DNA of 64,000 nucleotides from Limnanthes douglasii subsp. nivea (GCA_036936605.1 JAUPFV010000001.1:73303910-73367909); one strand, 5' to 3'; positions 12,110-23,944 are shown, counted from the first letter of the stretch. The notes: generated from the letters alone by a model not told the origin. A program made the numbers and translations.

Positions 12110-14100
12110 GATAAGTACTTACCCTTCATATCAACAAATTTAGTTGAGAAAACGTAACCAGAAAATACATTGGATGCACTAACTACTGCCAAACAATGAG
12201 TATTATAGGTATGTAAAAATTTAAGAGAGGTTAGAGAGTCAAGAACCATAGCATACAAGGACGTTTGGGGTATCAACACCATCTTATTTGCTGGGTTTAG
12301 CAACGAGAGACGCAAAAGCTCCTCTGTAACCCTATAAGACTTCACTAAAGTGAAACAATAATAATAATAATATAAAAGTTTGGCCAGAATTCCATGAAGA
12401 TGGCCTAAATAAGTCACATTCAAAATGTAAAAGATAAAACAACTAGTACAGACAATTCTAAAGCTAAAGATAGTTGACGATCTCCTGTAAAAAATTATAT
12501 TGAGTACACTATTGGCAACAAAAGAAAATACTAAGATTTAGAAAAACAATGGATTTAAAAAAAACCATAATACTATTAAAAATTCATAATCGAAAATAGC
12601 GTCCTTATAAATAAATCAAGACTAAATATTTTTATCAAAACAAATGCTAAAAAAAGGATGCTCTATGTGATAAGGCTATAACCCTACAAATAGAGTATAC
12701 CCGTTATATCGACCAAATAAATTGCAATTAAAATTTAATAAAAAGGTAAGTTACAAGATATATTAGGTAATGATATTGTTGGATGAACAGTGACAATATG
12801 AGGTATGAAACTTCGATAAGGGTCATAAAAGAATTATGATATATTTGATTAAGGAGGGGATCAGTGACGAGACAAGGTAACCAAAGAAATAGATAAACAT
12901 TGACTATATGATCATAACAAGGATATTCTATAACGACCAAAGATATACAAAACGAGAGAAATATTCTACCCCACAAGAGAACAAACTGAGCACATAAGTC
13001 TGATACTGAAACACCTAACTTTCTAACCAATGGGCGTACAAACCGAACGTTAATGCACTAGCACTTACTATAATATGACACATGCTATAATACCATACGT
13101 TATTTGGAAACGTGCTTGTACATTTACTAGGAAAAGTGACCAACATTTAAGACACGATTAACATGTTCAACGTAGTAACAGTTGCAAAAATAAATGTAAA
13201 GAATGTAACATGTGAGGAACATAAATAAGGGTGAAACCCTCACTATAGGGGGACCCGTTTCTAAAATATAAAACTTTATCAGACTCATTTTTTTTTATTG
13301 TTCATCATAATATGGAATTCATACTTGAGAATAATCTCCCCTTAACAAATTTGACACCATCTCCAGGAACATTATTTTCTTCTTAATTAAAACGTTTTAA
13401 TTCTACTACACCAATAGTAATGACCAAGTCGGTAGTCGAAAGGGAAAACCTTGGGATATGTCCGATGAGAAATGATTTGGTGGTTTCCTTGTATGATATA
13501 GCAGTTTCCCTAGTAAATCATGTCACATTAGGTCGAGATTAACTTTCAGATGGTGCCTCTATTATAGTCGAGCCATAATAGAGAGCTTAGACGGTCACAT
13601 CAGTGGACGATGATCAGACAATCAGAACAACATCGGCATCGCAATATGGAGGATTATGCACTCATGGTGGCCTAGTCAACGCGGATGATGCAGGTAAATG
13701 CCACTAAGATCTTGAAACCCTTCCAAACAAGGTATATCGGCTACTCCGTCTAAAGTATTGATCAAGGATTGCATATGATAACAACTAAAAGAAATTCACT
13801 TACGATTTGAGAGGGATCATGAAGCCAAGACAAGGATGGAAAAGCTAATTGATGCATTGCACCTACTAACAAAGAGGGTTATAACAAATGGTAAAAAGAA
13901 CATGAAGTGAATAAAGAAGTAAGTAAGGCAAGCCGCACTTAAAATGCAAAATATAATGTATAAGAAGTTGAGCATGTAGGTGAGACCAATGGGAAATAGA
14001 AAAATAAAGAAGAAAGCATGATAGTGACCAGCATTAGGATCCATTGAGCAATGAAGTCTCCAAGAAAAGCAAGGCAATTAGTGTGATAAAGTACTATAAA
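12110..14100. other. Degenerate stretch between hAT fossil and gypsy relic
   Basis: No gene is recognised. The right part (13.4-14.1 kb) may be the leader and gag start of the gypsy element that follows, but I cannot prove it. The hydrophobic minus-strand frame at 13817-14077 lies antisense to that leader and looks accidental. Confidence 0.4.
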
Positions 14101-14155
14101 GAGAGGTAAAAAATGGCAGCTTACTTACTCTGAATCCCTGTATGTAAGCTAAATC

Positions 14156-14650
14156 TTGGAGGACGAATTCCTCCACAAGTTCGATCATTACCAAATGGGT
14201 ACCTACGCCAGCTCGGGCGATGAAAAATATCATCTCAAGAAAATCATGAATATGATGATGGGATTTATCCCTGACAACGTGCTGCTTTATATGGATTTAT
14301 CCATGATGTTCAAGGGCAACAGAATTAATTGGTTTAACAGCCTATCGAAAGGGACACTATGAAACTATGAGGGCTTATTGAGTTCCTTTAGAAACCGATT
14401 TGTTGTAAACAAATCACATAAAGAAAACTTTGATTCTATAATGAACTTGTACCAATAAACAGAAAGACCATAAATAGTTACGTTCAAAGGTTTGTTCACG
14501 ATATGAACACCATGTTCAATTGCAAGGAAGACGTTACACTCGTAGACTTTAAGAGATGATTGGATAGAAATGGGGATTTGTGCACTGACCTCGTGAGATT
14601 TCCTGTTGACGGCATGAGGACATCTTGGCAAGATCAAATCATTTAATCAA
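14156..14650 (+). pseudogene. Gypsy gag remnant (relic 1)
   Basis: The first open part reads FDHYQMGTYASSGDEKYHL, then NRINWFNSL, the usual P-x-F-x-x-Y-x-G-x-x-D-P-x-x-H-L and A-x-x-W-F motifs of plant gypsy gag. After a stop, the frames continue with SSFRNRF and further gag-like words up to about 14640. Several stops and shifts are present. Gag would form the particle that packages the element RNA. Confidence 0.7.
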
Positions 14651-14904
14651 CGTTGAAGATACTAAGAAAGGCGATTCTTTCTACTCCCCCAGTAAATACA
14701 AGAGGTAAAGTTTTCACCACTAGACATAAAGAGAAACGATGATGTTAGACAAAACGAGCTCTCGAGAGTTCCAATAAGTAGATCGAGGACCTTATATTAG
14801 AAGAATATGACACATAATTTCACACCTTTGACGTAGAACATAGAGTATATTTTCAAAAACACCAAAGAAAAAGGAAAGTACCAGCCGAAGAGAATCATGT
14901 TGAC

Positions 14905-15010
14905 CCCCAACTACGAAATATCGCGTAGGCATTTTTACGCGTACCCTAACGACCACGGTCATGAAACTAAAGATTGATGGCCATTGCGGGAGGAAATTAA
15001 TAGGCTAATT
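14905..15010 (+). pseudogene. Gypsy gag zinc-finger-like remnant (relic 1)
   Basis: The reading RHFYAYPNDHGHETKD-stop-WPL, then EEINRLID, matches the common plant gypsy block C-x-x-H-x-x-x-G-H-x-T-x-x-C with a following E-I-E-x-L-I. The first cysteine has become a tyrosine and the last a stop, so the zinc site is dead. Confidence 0.62.
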
Positions 15011-15343
15011 GATGATAGAGATCGTCCAACTCGTCAAACACAAAGAGAATGAGAGAGGGGATGCTAAAACATTAGAAGAGTAAATAGACAAAGGGTTCAA
15101 TAATATAAAATACGAAAAATGAAAACAAAAATGGTTATATACCATATATGTTGGGGAAAATATGTTGGGGATATACCTGAATTTCAAGAAAAATCAAAAT
15201 GGAAACTTAAAAGTCCACTTGATGGATGAGTCGCCGTACCCTTAAGGTTTGAAAATCAAGTGATGACAACTTTCTGAACAAAGTATCGGGTGGAAAAACA
15301 CTTTTCAACTCTCCATTATTCTACATAAAATGACAAGGTCGAT

Positions 15344-15930
15344 GTGACAAACCGAACCAACCTTGAAGGGATAAAGAAAAAAATTATGGATGCTAAAGGA
15401 AAATTGTCTGGCAAACTCGCCGAGGTACCATGGGCTTACCTAACAAAACTTAGGTCTCCAACTGGTGAAACTCTTCTCTTCTTAGTGAATGGTATTGGGG
15501 ATATTTTCCTTGTGGAGATAATAATCCTCAATCATATAGTTAAACATTATACAGAGTAGGGTAATACTGTTGAGCGGCAAATTGATGTCGATTTAACAGA
15601 AGAACATCGTGACAAAGCTCGGGTTCAATAAGAGCACTACAAAAGCTTCATGAAGAGTCGATTCGATTGCAAACTAAGGTTATGGGCCCTTTCAATAGGT
15701 GACAAGTTGATGTTCAAAGTATTCCAATGGACAGAGGATAAAATCCAGAAAAATTAGCTCCTAACTAGGAGGGGCTCTAAAAAGTAATCTCCAAATGATG
15801 GTATATGGCATATCGGTTAGAGGGCATGGAAGGAAATGTCTTGAATCACCTGAGGAAAATTAACTATATGAAATTATATCACCAAACCTTATAAGCTAAA
15901 TGCATTGGCATTTTCCATATCTTTTGCATT
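15344..15930 (+). pseudogene. Gypsy integrase C-terminal remnant (relic 1)
   Basis: The open part (15344-15559) contains KGKLSGKLAEVPWAYLTKLR followed by SPTGETLLFLVNG, matching the W-A-Y-R-T-x-x-R-x-x-T-G-E-T-P-F-x-L-V-Y-G region of Tat-type integrases. After a stop it continues with DVDLTEEHRDKARV, YKSFMKSRFDCKLR and ALSIGDKLMFKV, the usual path to the GPY/F module. Stops prevent expression. Position directly after gag shows that the middle of pol was deleted. Confidence 0.75.
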
Positions 15931-16305
15931 TGAAGGTTTTTTTACTGAGACACAATGTTAGCCAATTTATAAATGAATTATGGTTTTCGTAAAAACATAT
16001 TACTTCAGGTTTATATTCGACATGCAACATTTATACTAGTAATAGTGGTCGTTGTTTTTGGCTCGTGACGATAAATCCTCACACCATATATATCAATTAT
16101 ATCATCCATCAAACCATCTTTTGCCAATACTTGCCACCTTCAACTCAAGGAAGAAGAACATTAGTTTTCCTTAATTGACCAAATTTCTACATATTATTCT
16201 CCCTAGTATAACAACGAACGTCAAACGCCAAGTATGAATGCTCTTTATAAGAGGGGTCATGTACAAAGAACAAATAGTCATCTGTTAATCAACCAAACCT
16301 TTAAG

Positions 16306-16571
16306 ATCACGGAAGAGGCCACACTGAGTTTTGACTTCAAATATCAGATTATGAACTAGTAAAATAACAAGGTCTATAAGGCCACACAAGGGGCCATACT
16401 GAGCCTAGACTTAAGAAGTCAAAATCGTACACTGGCCAATGAACCGAGCCTCAAAGACCACACAATGAGTCATACTGATCCTAGGATTATAAAGTCAAAA
16501 TCGTGAAGTGATTAATAAAATAAGCCTATCAATCCACACAAGGGATCATACTGTGCTTTGACTAATTAATC
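16306..16571 (+). repeat. Minisatellite, about 75-bp unit, 3.5 copies
   Basis: The word CCACAC(AA)GGG.CCATACTG recurs at about 16318, 16382, 16458 and 16533, with matching downstream sequence. The inferred unit starts are 16306, 16381, 16456 and 16532, a period of 75-76 bp. It lies in the presumed 3' UTR of gypsy relic 1. Tandem arrays in that position are known from Tat/Ogre-type plant elements. Confidence 0.75.
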
Positions 16572-16599
16572 CATTACATAAAAATTCTCCCTCTCCCCT

Positions 16600-19219
16600 A
16601 TGTCAAGTACTGTACGAACAAATCACCCAACCAAGTACGCCATCAAGGCTACACCAAGCTTTCCAATTAATGCATAAAAGATAAAAGGATGGATTTTTGG
16701 AATACAACTAAGTGTTACGAAAGTCGACAATGCAGAAAATAATGATTGGAAAAGAGTTTCAACCTCACGAACAGGTTGAAACGTAGCTGAGCCTTTTGAT
16801 GTCAAGTCAATATTGGTTTAGATACCATTATATAACATACATACAAATCCGCCTCAACCTTTCAAATTCTTTTGAAAATATTCTGATTTGGGCTTACTGG
16901 TTTTCAAAAATGTTGAACACTGCATTCGCGGTGATCCAAAACATTCCCGACCGAAACCACTTAGAACTTCATGAATTTTATTCCTTGATGAAAGATAATG
17001 TCAAGCATGTTTCGTAAGGTGATGCGGTCGTCTACGTTATGATAACATGGTAATTCACTTACCAACAAGAGATTTACAGACAAGAAGAAGTTGAAGCTGG
17101 AGAATAAAAGTGAAAGATCTGTCATATGATGTTAATATGTTGAAACCCTAGGACAAACGAGTCCTTTTGTTGGAATCCAAATGGAATCACTTGGAGAAAA
17201 AAACAATTAATAACTCACCTTCACATAAGGTTGAGCTGGACCGAGAAACAACTAAAATAAAAAAATATCATGGTGCTAAAGACTAAGTGTTTGAATTATG
17301 CAACTAACAAAGGTAAAGAGATGACTATCATGATGGTTCTTAGTTTCTAACAAAAACTTCCTGATATACACCATGGATCCTTCTAGAACTTTGTTCCCGT
17401 TGAAAAATGACATCCTGAAGTGTATGTTGAAGATAGTGATGCAGATATGGACGAAACATAGGGGAGCTTGGTGGAGAAGACGAATATAAAGAACCGAAAC
17501 TCTATTAATCCTTCCACCATTGAAGTATAACGGAAGGATTCTGATAACTAAGTTGTTAAGTGATGTTTGTGGTCCATCCACCCTTCCTATTTTTGTTATC
17601 ATTTTTTGAATCCCCTAGTGTCGGGGTTTAATATCATATTGTACCATTTTTCAGACTAAAACCCTTGTTTTCTAAGACATATTATTATATTAAAAGTCCC
17701 TGAAAGTTTTGGGTATTTTATAGTCGTTTTTGTGAATTAGACTATTCAACATTGTTTTTAAGCTAATTTCAGTTTTGTGTTTTTTTTTTCAAAATTTAAA
17801 AATATGAGTCAGATTCATTATGTATCTCTTATAAATGGAAAACATTTCTGAACTTTTCCCTTCATGTGAAAACATGAATCTTGATCAGATTCATTTTGGA
17901 TCAAATATAAACCAACATATTTTTAAACTTTTTTATTTACATTATCAATCCATAACAATTCACTCTGGATCCAATCAAAATGGAAGAATATTGGTACATT
18001 TTTCCTACATGTTACACATGAATTTGGATAAGATCAAATTTATATATGAGCTAAAGGAAACAAATTCGGACCTTTTACCTTAAAATATTTTTCAGTTTAT
18101 ATCGCCTTTGGTTTATTTATTTATTTTTATGTATGGTCAAGTTCAGACTCTTTTAGTTTGGACCATTTTAGAATTTTTTGAGTTCTGAGCTTTAGTTTGG
18201 TCCACTTCAGAATCTTTTGAGTTCTGAACTGGTGTAGTTCATACTCTTTTTGTTTGTTCACTTCAGAATCTGTTTCTTAGTCACTTCATATTTTTTCTAT
18301 TTTGGTCACTATGGAATATTTTTAATGCCTAAGACTTCAATTAAAATGTTCAACAGACATTCGTGTCGTTTATCAATTTAATGTTTTTTTTAAATATGGT
18401 TAGAATTTTGTAAATGTGTTACTCGACGAACCTTAATCTCGACCAAATCCTGTTAGAACAATTTACGAGTACCTTGGAACCTCGTACAAGCATTAAATAC
18501 AATAATAATAAACTTACTAGTTGAGCTTCTACCATAAATCAAACGTCCTAATTCGTTCTATGAACCTTTTTTAGCAATAAAAAAGTTTAAACTTTTCCAA
18601 CTTTTGTTGGAAACTTTAAGGTGGTGATAATTTGTAATAAAAAACGACAACGTTCTAACATATTTTTCTATAAAACAATTAGATAAATAAATTTTTAACA
18701 TAAATCTTACTAAATAATTATAAACATACACTGGTTTTTGTTTTTATAGATTTCAAGTTCGAAGATAGCCATAAAAATAAACTAAAGTTCAAGAATATAA
18801 AAAAGATAAGTTTGATTATGTGTTACATAAACATAAAGGAAAATGAGATGTTCCTTCTACTGGGTCAATACTTTGAGAAAAAGGAGATTTTCACTTCACT
18901 CAACGCTTGTCATTAATCGACCATGAGGCTTTTATGTTTCAAATCTGTTTAGATCACAAGACACGCATGTTTGAAACCTGGTGGTCGCTTTTGCGACAAT
19001 TTGGGGAAATCTACCAATCCAACATGGAAACTTCTTTCTTAAAAATGGTAAATTTATACTTCTTGGCAATAATAGGTCAGCAATGATTCGTTGGCTTCAA
19101 CGTTACTTGCTTTAATTCCAAAATCATAAAATTCCCCACCATAATTCATCATGTATTGCGACAGTTCACTGATGTCTATTAGCTTTTGGATTTTCTTTTT
19201 CGGCATTGTAAAGTCCCTC
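16600..19219. other. AT-rich stretch, possible old gypsy 3' sequence, no gene
   Basis: No recognisable domain was seen. At about 18139-18290 a loose direct repeat of about 50 bp recurs, built on the words CTTTTAGTTTGGACCA and GAATCTTTTGAGTTCTGA. The end of the preceding gypsy relic may lie somewhere before 17.65 kb. Confidence 0.45.
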
Positions 19220-19414
19220 TGTTGGTATAATTAATATAATCTCGTATCTTAGTAATATGTATGCAGTTATATTTTATTAGTTTCCGTTATAAGTTATGTT
19301 CAGTTGTAACTGCCTCCATAAATTCTGCGTTTCCGTTATGTATATGTAATTTGATCAACTTGAATGGATTCAGTATTTTCAAGAAAACAAATTCTCTTAA
19401 ATTTATTTTCTTCA
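19220..19414 (+). repeat. 5' LTR of copia A
   Basis: The segment begins TGTTGGTATAATT and ends TTCTTCA, giving the TG...CA ends of an LTR. It is two bases before a perfect tRNA-Met primer site. No second copy remains in the window, so the left border is inferred from the TG and the usual short LTR length. Confidence 0.65.
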
Positions 19415-19416
19415 TT

Positions 19417-19429
19417 TGGTATCAGAGCC
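19417..19429 (+). other. Primer binding site of copia A
   Basis: TGGTATCAGAGCC is complementary to the 3' end of plant initiator tRNA-Met and lies 2 nt after the LTR end, as in typical copia elements. Confidence 0.85.
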
Positions 19430-19535
19430 AATGTCGAAATACGATAGTTATGCGAGTGTGGTGAGAAACGGTGGTAGCACTGGATCAACAGAATCATAAA
19501 GAAGAGTGTCACAATAGGAAGGATATACATCCCTT

Positions 19536-20285
19536 ATGTATCCAATTCTCACTGGCATATACTATCAAGACTGGGAATTAAAGATGAAGATATACATGAA
19601 GGATCATGGAGTTTGGGAAGTTGTGTTTCCCGACAAAACATTTGATCTCCGTCAAGATCAAATCGCGTATGCAATTCTATCTCAAGGATTGACTGAAGGC
19701 CAATTGATGGAATTGGGTGACATCGAGACAACACGAGAAGCGTGAGAGTCTCTTCGCAAAATGAATGAAGGATCAGACGAGGTAAAAAAGGTGCAAGCGC
19801 AAGTGTTCAGATAAGAATCTGAAGGTATGAAAAAGAAAAAGAATGAGACAGTAGTGGAGTATGCGAGAAATATGACAATAGTGGCTAACCAAATAAAGAC
19901 CCTTTGTGTTGTGATTAAGCCAGACTATGTGAACAAGAAATTATTAAGATCAGTCTCGTCAAAGTTTACCCAAATTGCATCATCAATTGAACAATTTGGA
20001 GAACGTCTTAAAGCTGATGAAGAAGAAGAGCACGATGAAAAGGTGTTGTTAACAAAAGCATAATGAGAGTCACGATTAAACTCGACATCATCTGGAAGGA
20101 CCCGAGGTCGCGGTTGAGCAAGAGGAAGAGGTGGTTTTGGCTATGGGAGAGGAAGATTTTCCTATGGAATATCAAAATCTGTTGATGGAGAAGGACATAT
20201 CCAGAGAAATTCGAACTTTGATATCACAAAGGTACGATGTTATACTTGTCATAATTTGGGGCATTATGCTAGCGATTGCAAACCG
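19536..20285 (+). pseudogene. Copia A gag with CCHC knuckle
   Basis: The gag (UBN2-type) begins with WELKMKIYMKDHGVWEVVFP and continues through NKKLLRSVSSKFTQIASSIE at about 19930-20000, blocks shared with copia C. The knuckle at 20238-20279 reads C-Y-T-C-H-N-L-G-H-Y-A-S-D-C, a complete CX2CX4HX4C. Stops near 19743, 19813 and 20061 break the frame. The role would be particle assembly and RNA binding. Confidence 0.82.
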
Positions 20286-20345
20286 AAGAAAGAGGAAACA
20301 ATGAATCTAACAGAATAAGTAGAAGAGAAAGATATATTTCTAGTC

Positions 20346-20588
20346 ATGGAGACCGATTGTGTTTTTTCTAGAGATAAAAAATTGATGTTGGCCAAAGATA
20401 AATCTGAAACAATGGTAAAGAAAGGGAGTCTTGATGAATCAATGTGGTACTACGATACAAGCGCTTCAAATCATATGATCGGGGACCGAAACCTATTGAC
20501 AGACTTATATAAATCAAGGAGTGGTACAGTAAAGTTTGGCGATGGCTCTATGATCAATATTTGTGGAAGAGGAACAGGAAACTTCTGA
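20346..20588 (+). pseudogene. Copia A protease region
   Basis: The open segment has YYDTSASNHM where copia proteases carry D-S/T/N-G-A-S-N-H-M, so the glycine after the catalytic aspartate is replaced by serine. VKFGDGSMINI follows, the usual second block. The frame ends with TGA at 20586-20588, after which the same region continues in frame at 20607. Confidence 0.8.
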
Positions 20589-20606
20589 AGTAAAATTGGG
20601 AAAAAC

Positions 20607-21626
20607 TTGCGCATGAAGAACGTCTATTATATACCAGGACTAAAATCTAATATCATTAGTTTGGGACAAGTAGATGAGTCAGGAGGAAAAGTTGTTGTTG
20701 AAGGTGGATTTCTATTTTTTTATGCAGATTACAATCTGGTGGCCAAAATACCTCGAGCAGAAAAATATACTTTATGCAATGAAAATGAGTCAAGCAATTT
20801 CACAATGTCTCCTATCTACCGAATCTGAAAACTCTTGCTTGTGGCATGCTCGTTATAGGCATCTGCACTTTCAAGCCTTGCAAAACCTTGGGCAAGATAA
20901 TGAGCCAATGGATTACCTGAGTTTAAAAAAGATGGTGAGAATTGTGATGTATGTGTTCTTGGGAAACAACACAGAGGAAGCTTTCCAACATAAAGTCACT
21001 ATCAAGCAAGTTCGTTGTGAGATCTAATCCATGCAGATATTTGTGGTCTTATTTCACCAATTACCAAAGTAGGGAACAAGTATTTTATTTTGTTTCTTGG
21101 TGATTTTAGCAGGTTCATGTGGCTAAAACCACTGAAATCAAAAGATGAAGCACTTACTGGATTTAAGAAGTTCAAAGCAGAAGTCGAGATGCAATTGGGA
21201 AAGAAAATAAAAATATTACCGACAGACAGAGGCAAAGGATTTCAGTCTCAAGAGTTTAAATTATTTTGTGAGCTTCATGTAATTCAAAGGCAAATGACAG
21301 CACCATATTCACCACAACAGAATGGTGTGGTGGAAAGAAAAAATCAAACCATTGTCGAGATGATGAGATATTTGTTGAAGGATAAACAAATGTCGTATGA
21401 ATTTTGGGCAGAAGCTGCAGTTAAAGCAACCTATCTTCTAAATCATTGTCCCACAAGAGCTATAAGTGGAAGGACACCATATGAAGTCTACTTCGGAAAA
21501 ACACCAAGTGTAAGTCATTTTCGAATTTTTGGATGTATAGCTTATGTTAAAAATATGAAATATGATGTGAAGAAGCTTGATGATCGAAGCAACAAAGTTG
21601 TTTTTCTTGGTTATGAACCTGGTTAA
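20607..21626 (+). pseudogene. Copia A GAG-pre-integrase and integrase
   Basis: After YYIPGLKSNIISLGQ the sequence has LWHARYRHLHFQALQ, the zinc-binding entry to integrase, in which the normal LGH has become RYRH. The core includes FLGDFSRFMW and ILPTDRGKGFQSQEF around the second catalytic aspartate. PYSPQQNGVVERKNQT carries the glutamate. A frameshift near 20.84 kb and a stop after about 21.0 kb interrupt it. The last part (21500-21626) reads FRIFGCIAYV..LDDRSNKVVFLGYEPG, normally followed by the C-terminal integrase tail. Confidence 0.85.
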
Positions 21627-21785
21627 AAAAACTAGAGATTTGTAAATCCAAAAACAATTAAAATAATAGTGAGTTGAGATGTGGTATTTCGAGAGTCTGA
21701 GAAATGGAACTAGTCTGACACTGTAGAATCCATGGAACTTCAACCCAGTAACTCCATTTCCATTAGATATTCAACTAGAGAAGTA

Positions 21786-21790
21786 GAATC
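21786..21790. repeat. Left TSD of the solo LTR
   Basis: GAATC is repeated at 22168-22172 after the terminal CA of the solo LTR. Confidence 0.8.
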
Positions 21791-22167
21791 TGGTGTGGAT
21801 TATTTTCGACTGAGGGTAATTTTGTCAGATGTTTTGTGGTGTTTTAAGGGTATTAAATGTTTGAGTATTTTATAATGAGAGATTTAAGGTGTCTGGTTGT
21901 ATTAAATGTTCATTACCCTCATTAATGAAAGTGGTTGGGTATTTATACCTTTAATTATGGGCCATATGGGCTTTCGGGTTAAACTTATGAAACCGGGTCA
22001 ACTTCAAAAACCCATTAGTTTATTAAGCAGATTAGTAACTAGCTTAGTCATGAGATGTTTAGTGTTTTAATACTTTTGTCCTGTCCGGATGGTTCAGTGG
22101 GTGATTATTGTCCGGATTTCCCCTGTTCGGTTTCTACAGTGAGTGGTGAATATTTTCGGACTCATCA
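21791..22167 (+). mobile_element. Solo LTR inside copia A, with 5-bp TSD
   Basis: The segment begins TGGTGTGGATTATTTTC and ends GGACTCATCA, and is flanked by GAATC on both sides (21786-21790 and 22168-22172). It aligns along its whole length with the LTR at 60121-60539, sharing for example GGGCTTTCGGGTT and the repeated TCCGG words. It carries no internal region, so it is what LTR-LTR recombination leaves behind. It splits the copia A pol between the integrase tail and the RT. Confidence 0.9.
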
Positions 22168-22439
22168 GAATCTATGAATCTTGAATCACCATCAATTTTT
22201 TCTCTAAGTGTATTAAATGGGGATGATACAAGATCAGATGAAAAACCTAGCAACGAGGACGATGAAACTCCACCAAATATTTTTTAATATTTACAAGAGC
22301 TATATGATGAAACTAATGAAATTGGGTTAGATTCAGATATGAGCCTTCTGCCTATTGAAGAACCAACGATGCAAGAAGAAACATTCAACAATGAAAATAT
22401 GGAGGTTGGCAATGGTGGAGGAGCTTGAGGCGATTAAGA

Positions 22440-23116
22440 AAAATAGAACATGGGAGCTTAGAAAATTACCACAAGAACACAAAGCGATAGGTTTAAAATG
22501 AGTTTAAAAGTTGAAATAGAATCCAAACGGTAAAATTACTAAATATAAGGCAATATTTCTGGTCAAAGGCTACATTCAAGAACATGGAATTGATTATGAC
22601 GAGGTTTTTGGTCCAGTTTCTCGATTAGAAACTATTAGATTGCTTGTGGCACTAGCAGCCAATGAAGGGTGGCAAGTACACCATATGGGCGTGAAATTAG
22701 CGTTCTTGAATGATGATCTAAACGAATTGGTTTATGTTAAGCAACCACATGGTTTTGCTGAGAAAGGAAGAGAAGATGAAGTTCTGAGATTGAAGAAAGC
22801 ATTATATGGTTCGGAACAGGCTCCAAGAGCTTGGAATGAAAAACTAGACTTTTGTTTACAGAATTTGGGTTATGAGAAATGTAGTCTCGAACATGCAGTT
22901 TACAAAAGAAAAAATGGAGGTGATATGCAGTATGTTGGTGTTTATGTGGATGATTTAGTAATAACCGGCTCAAACTTGGCGAACCTGAAAAGTTTCAAAG
23001 TAAAGATGAAAGAAATATTTGGCATGACAGATTTGGGTTTATTAAGTTTTCATGTGGGAATTGAGGTTAAACAGAGGTCTGATCATATAAATTTGAGCCA
23101 AACAAGTTATGCATAA
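22440..23116 (+). pseudogene. Copia A reverse transcriptase
   Basis: The copia RT is recognisable from KRKNRTWELRK-like text before 22480 through DEVFGPVSRLETIRLLVALA, then AFLNDDLNELVYVKQPHGF, LYGSEQAPRAWN and the catalytic YVDD at 22943-22954. The motif usually reading L-D-V-K-S-A-F-L-N-G is altered to HMGVKLAFLND, which changes the first catalytic aspartate to glycine. Stops lie upstream of 22640. It would copy element RNA into DNA. Confidence 0.87.
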
Positions 23117-23909
23117 AGGATTTTGGAGAAAATGGGAATGCTGAGTTGTAAACCATGTCGTGTACCATGGATTCAAGGCTAAAGCTAAGCAAGACTGATG
23201 GAAGTCCATCCGTTGATGCAACAATATATGACGGTGTCATTGGGAGTTTGAGGTAATTAGTCCATACTAGACCTGATATATCTTTTGTTGTTGGCGCGAC
23301 TAGCCGTTTCATGGAAAAACCCTTTATAAAACATATGAGTGTTGTCAAACAAATTCTTCGATATATAAAGGGTACATTCAATTTCGGTTTGAAGTATGTT
23401 AAAAGAAAATAGCAACATCTAGAGTTGATTGGGTATGTTGATAGTGATCTTGCTGGAGACATTGATAATTAGAAAAGTACCTATGGGGTTGTTTTTTTTC
23501 TGGGCAGTGATCCGATTAGTTGGACTTCACAAAAACAGAAGGTTGTAGCACTATCGTCATGTGAAGCTGAATATGTTGCTGCTTCTGTAGGAGCTTGCCA
23601 AGCAATGTGGCTCAAGAGGTTGCTGGAAGATTATGCAAAATTAAAGTTGAAAAATTTAGTTTCCGAATTGATAACAAGTCTGCAATTGCTTTAGAAAAGA
23701 ACGCAGTCTTCCATGGAAAAAATAAACACATAGATATCAAGATTCATTTTCTGCGTGATTACCTGAAACAAGGAATCCTTGATACTGCGCATGTCAACAA
23801 AGAAGAACAAATTGCAGATTTGTTTACCAAGACATTGTCGCGTGACAGATTCGAGTTCTTAAGAGATGCAACTGGTGTGTTCAACTTGAAGCTTGAGTTA
23901 CGAGATTAA
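23117..23909 (+). pseudogene. Copia A RNase H and C-terminus
   Basis: The text includes SLR-stop-LVHTRPDISF, YVDSDLAGD, DPISWTSQKQKVVALSSCEA and the tail VNKEEQIADLFTKTLSRDRF. These are the RNase H blocks of copia. Several stops, for example near 23257, 23412 and 23471, break it. The last open part (23595-23909) ends with TAA just before the polypurine tract. Confidence 0.85.
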
Positions 23910-23942
23910 GAGGGAGAAATATTGATGTGTTCAACTTGAAGA
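23873..23942 (+). repeat. Short direct repeat at the 3' end of copia A
   Basis: TGTGTTCAACTTGAAG at about 23875-23890 recurs at about 23925-23942 immediately after the polypurine tract, where the 3' LTR should begin. It marks the junction with unrelated sequence. Confidence 0.7.
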
Positions 23943-23944
23943 GC

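Larger units (their letters stand above)
14110..16600 (+). mobile_element. Gypsy relic 1: gag plus integrase tail, central pol deleted
   Basis: The element keeps a degenerate gag (14156-14650), a zinc-finger-like remnant (about 14905-15010), then jumps directly to the integrase C-terminal half (15344-15930) and a 3' region with a 75-bp tandem repeat (16306-16571). Protease, RT, RNase H and the integrase core are missing, so an internal deletion of several kilobases is inferred. The integrase tail and knuckle style resemble Tat/Ogre-like plant gypsy elements. LTRs were not identified. Confidence 0.7.
19220..23920 (+). mobile_element. Copia A: decayed Ty1/copia element lacking its 3' LTR
   Basis: The order is 5' LTR (19220-19414), initiator tRNA-Met primer site, gag with knuckle, protease, integrase, RT and RNase H, as expected for copia. 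A polypurine tract (AAGAGGGAGAAA, 23908-23919) follows the last stop, but the sequence after it is not the LTR, so the 3' LTR is missing. A solo LTR of another family sits at 21791-22167. Many stops and frameshifts make it inactive. Its gag and RT resemble those of copia C more than those of copia B. Confidence 0.87.

Noticed and set aside
12728..13030. Hydrophobic 100-codon frame on the minus strand
   Set aside because: Looks like a membrane protein only because the opposite strand is A-rich; no family features.
13817..14077. Hydrophobic frame on the minus strand resembling a multi-pass membrane protein
   Set aside because: It is antisense to the probable gypsy leader or gag start; composition explains the hydrophobicity.
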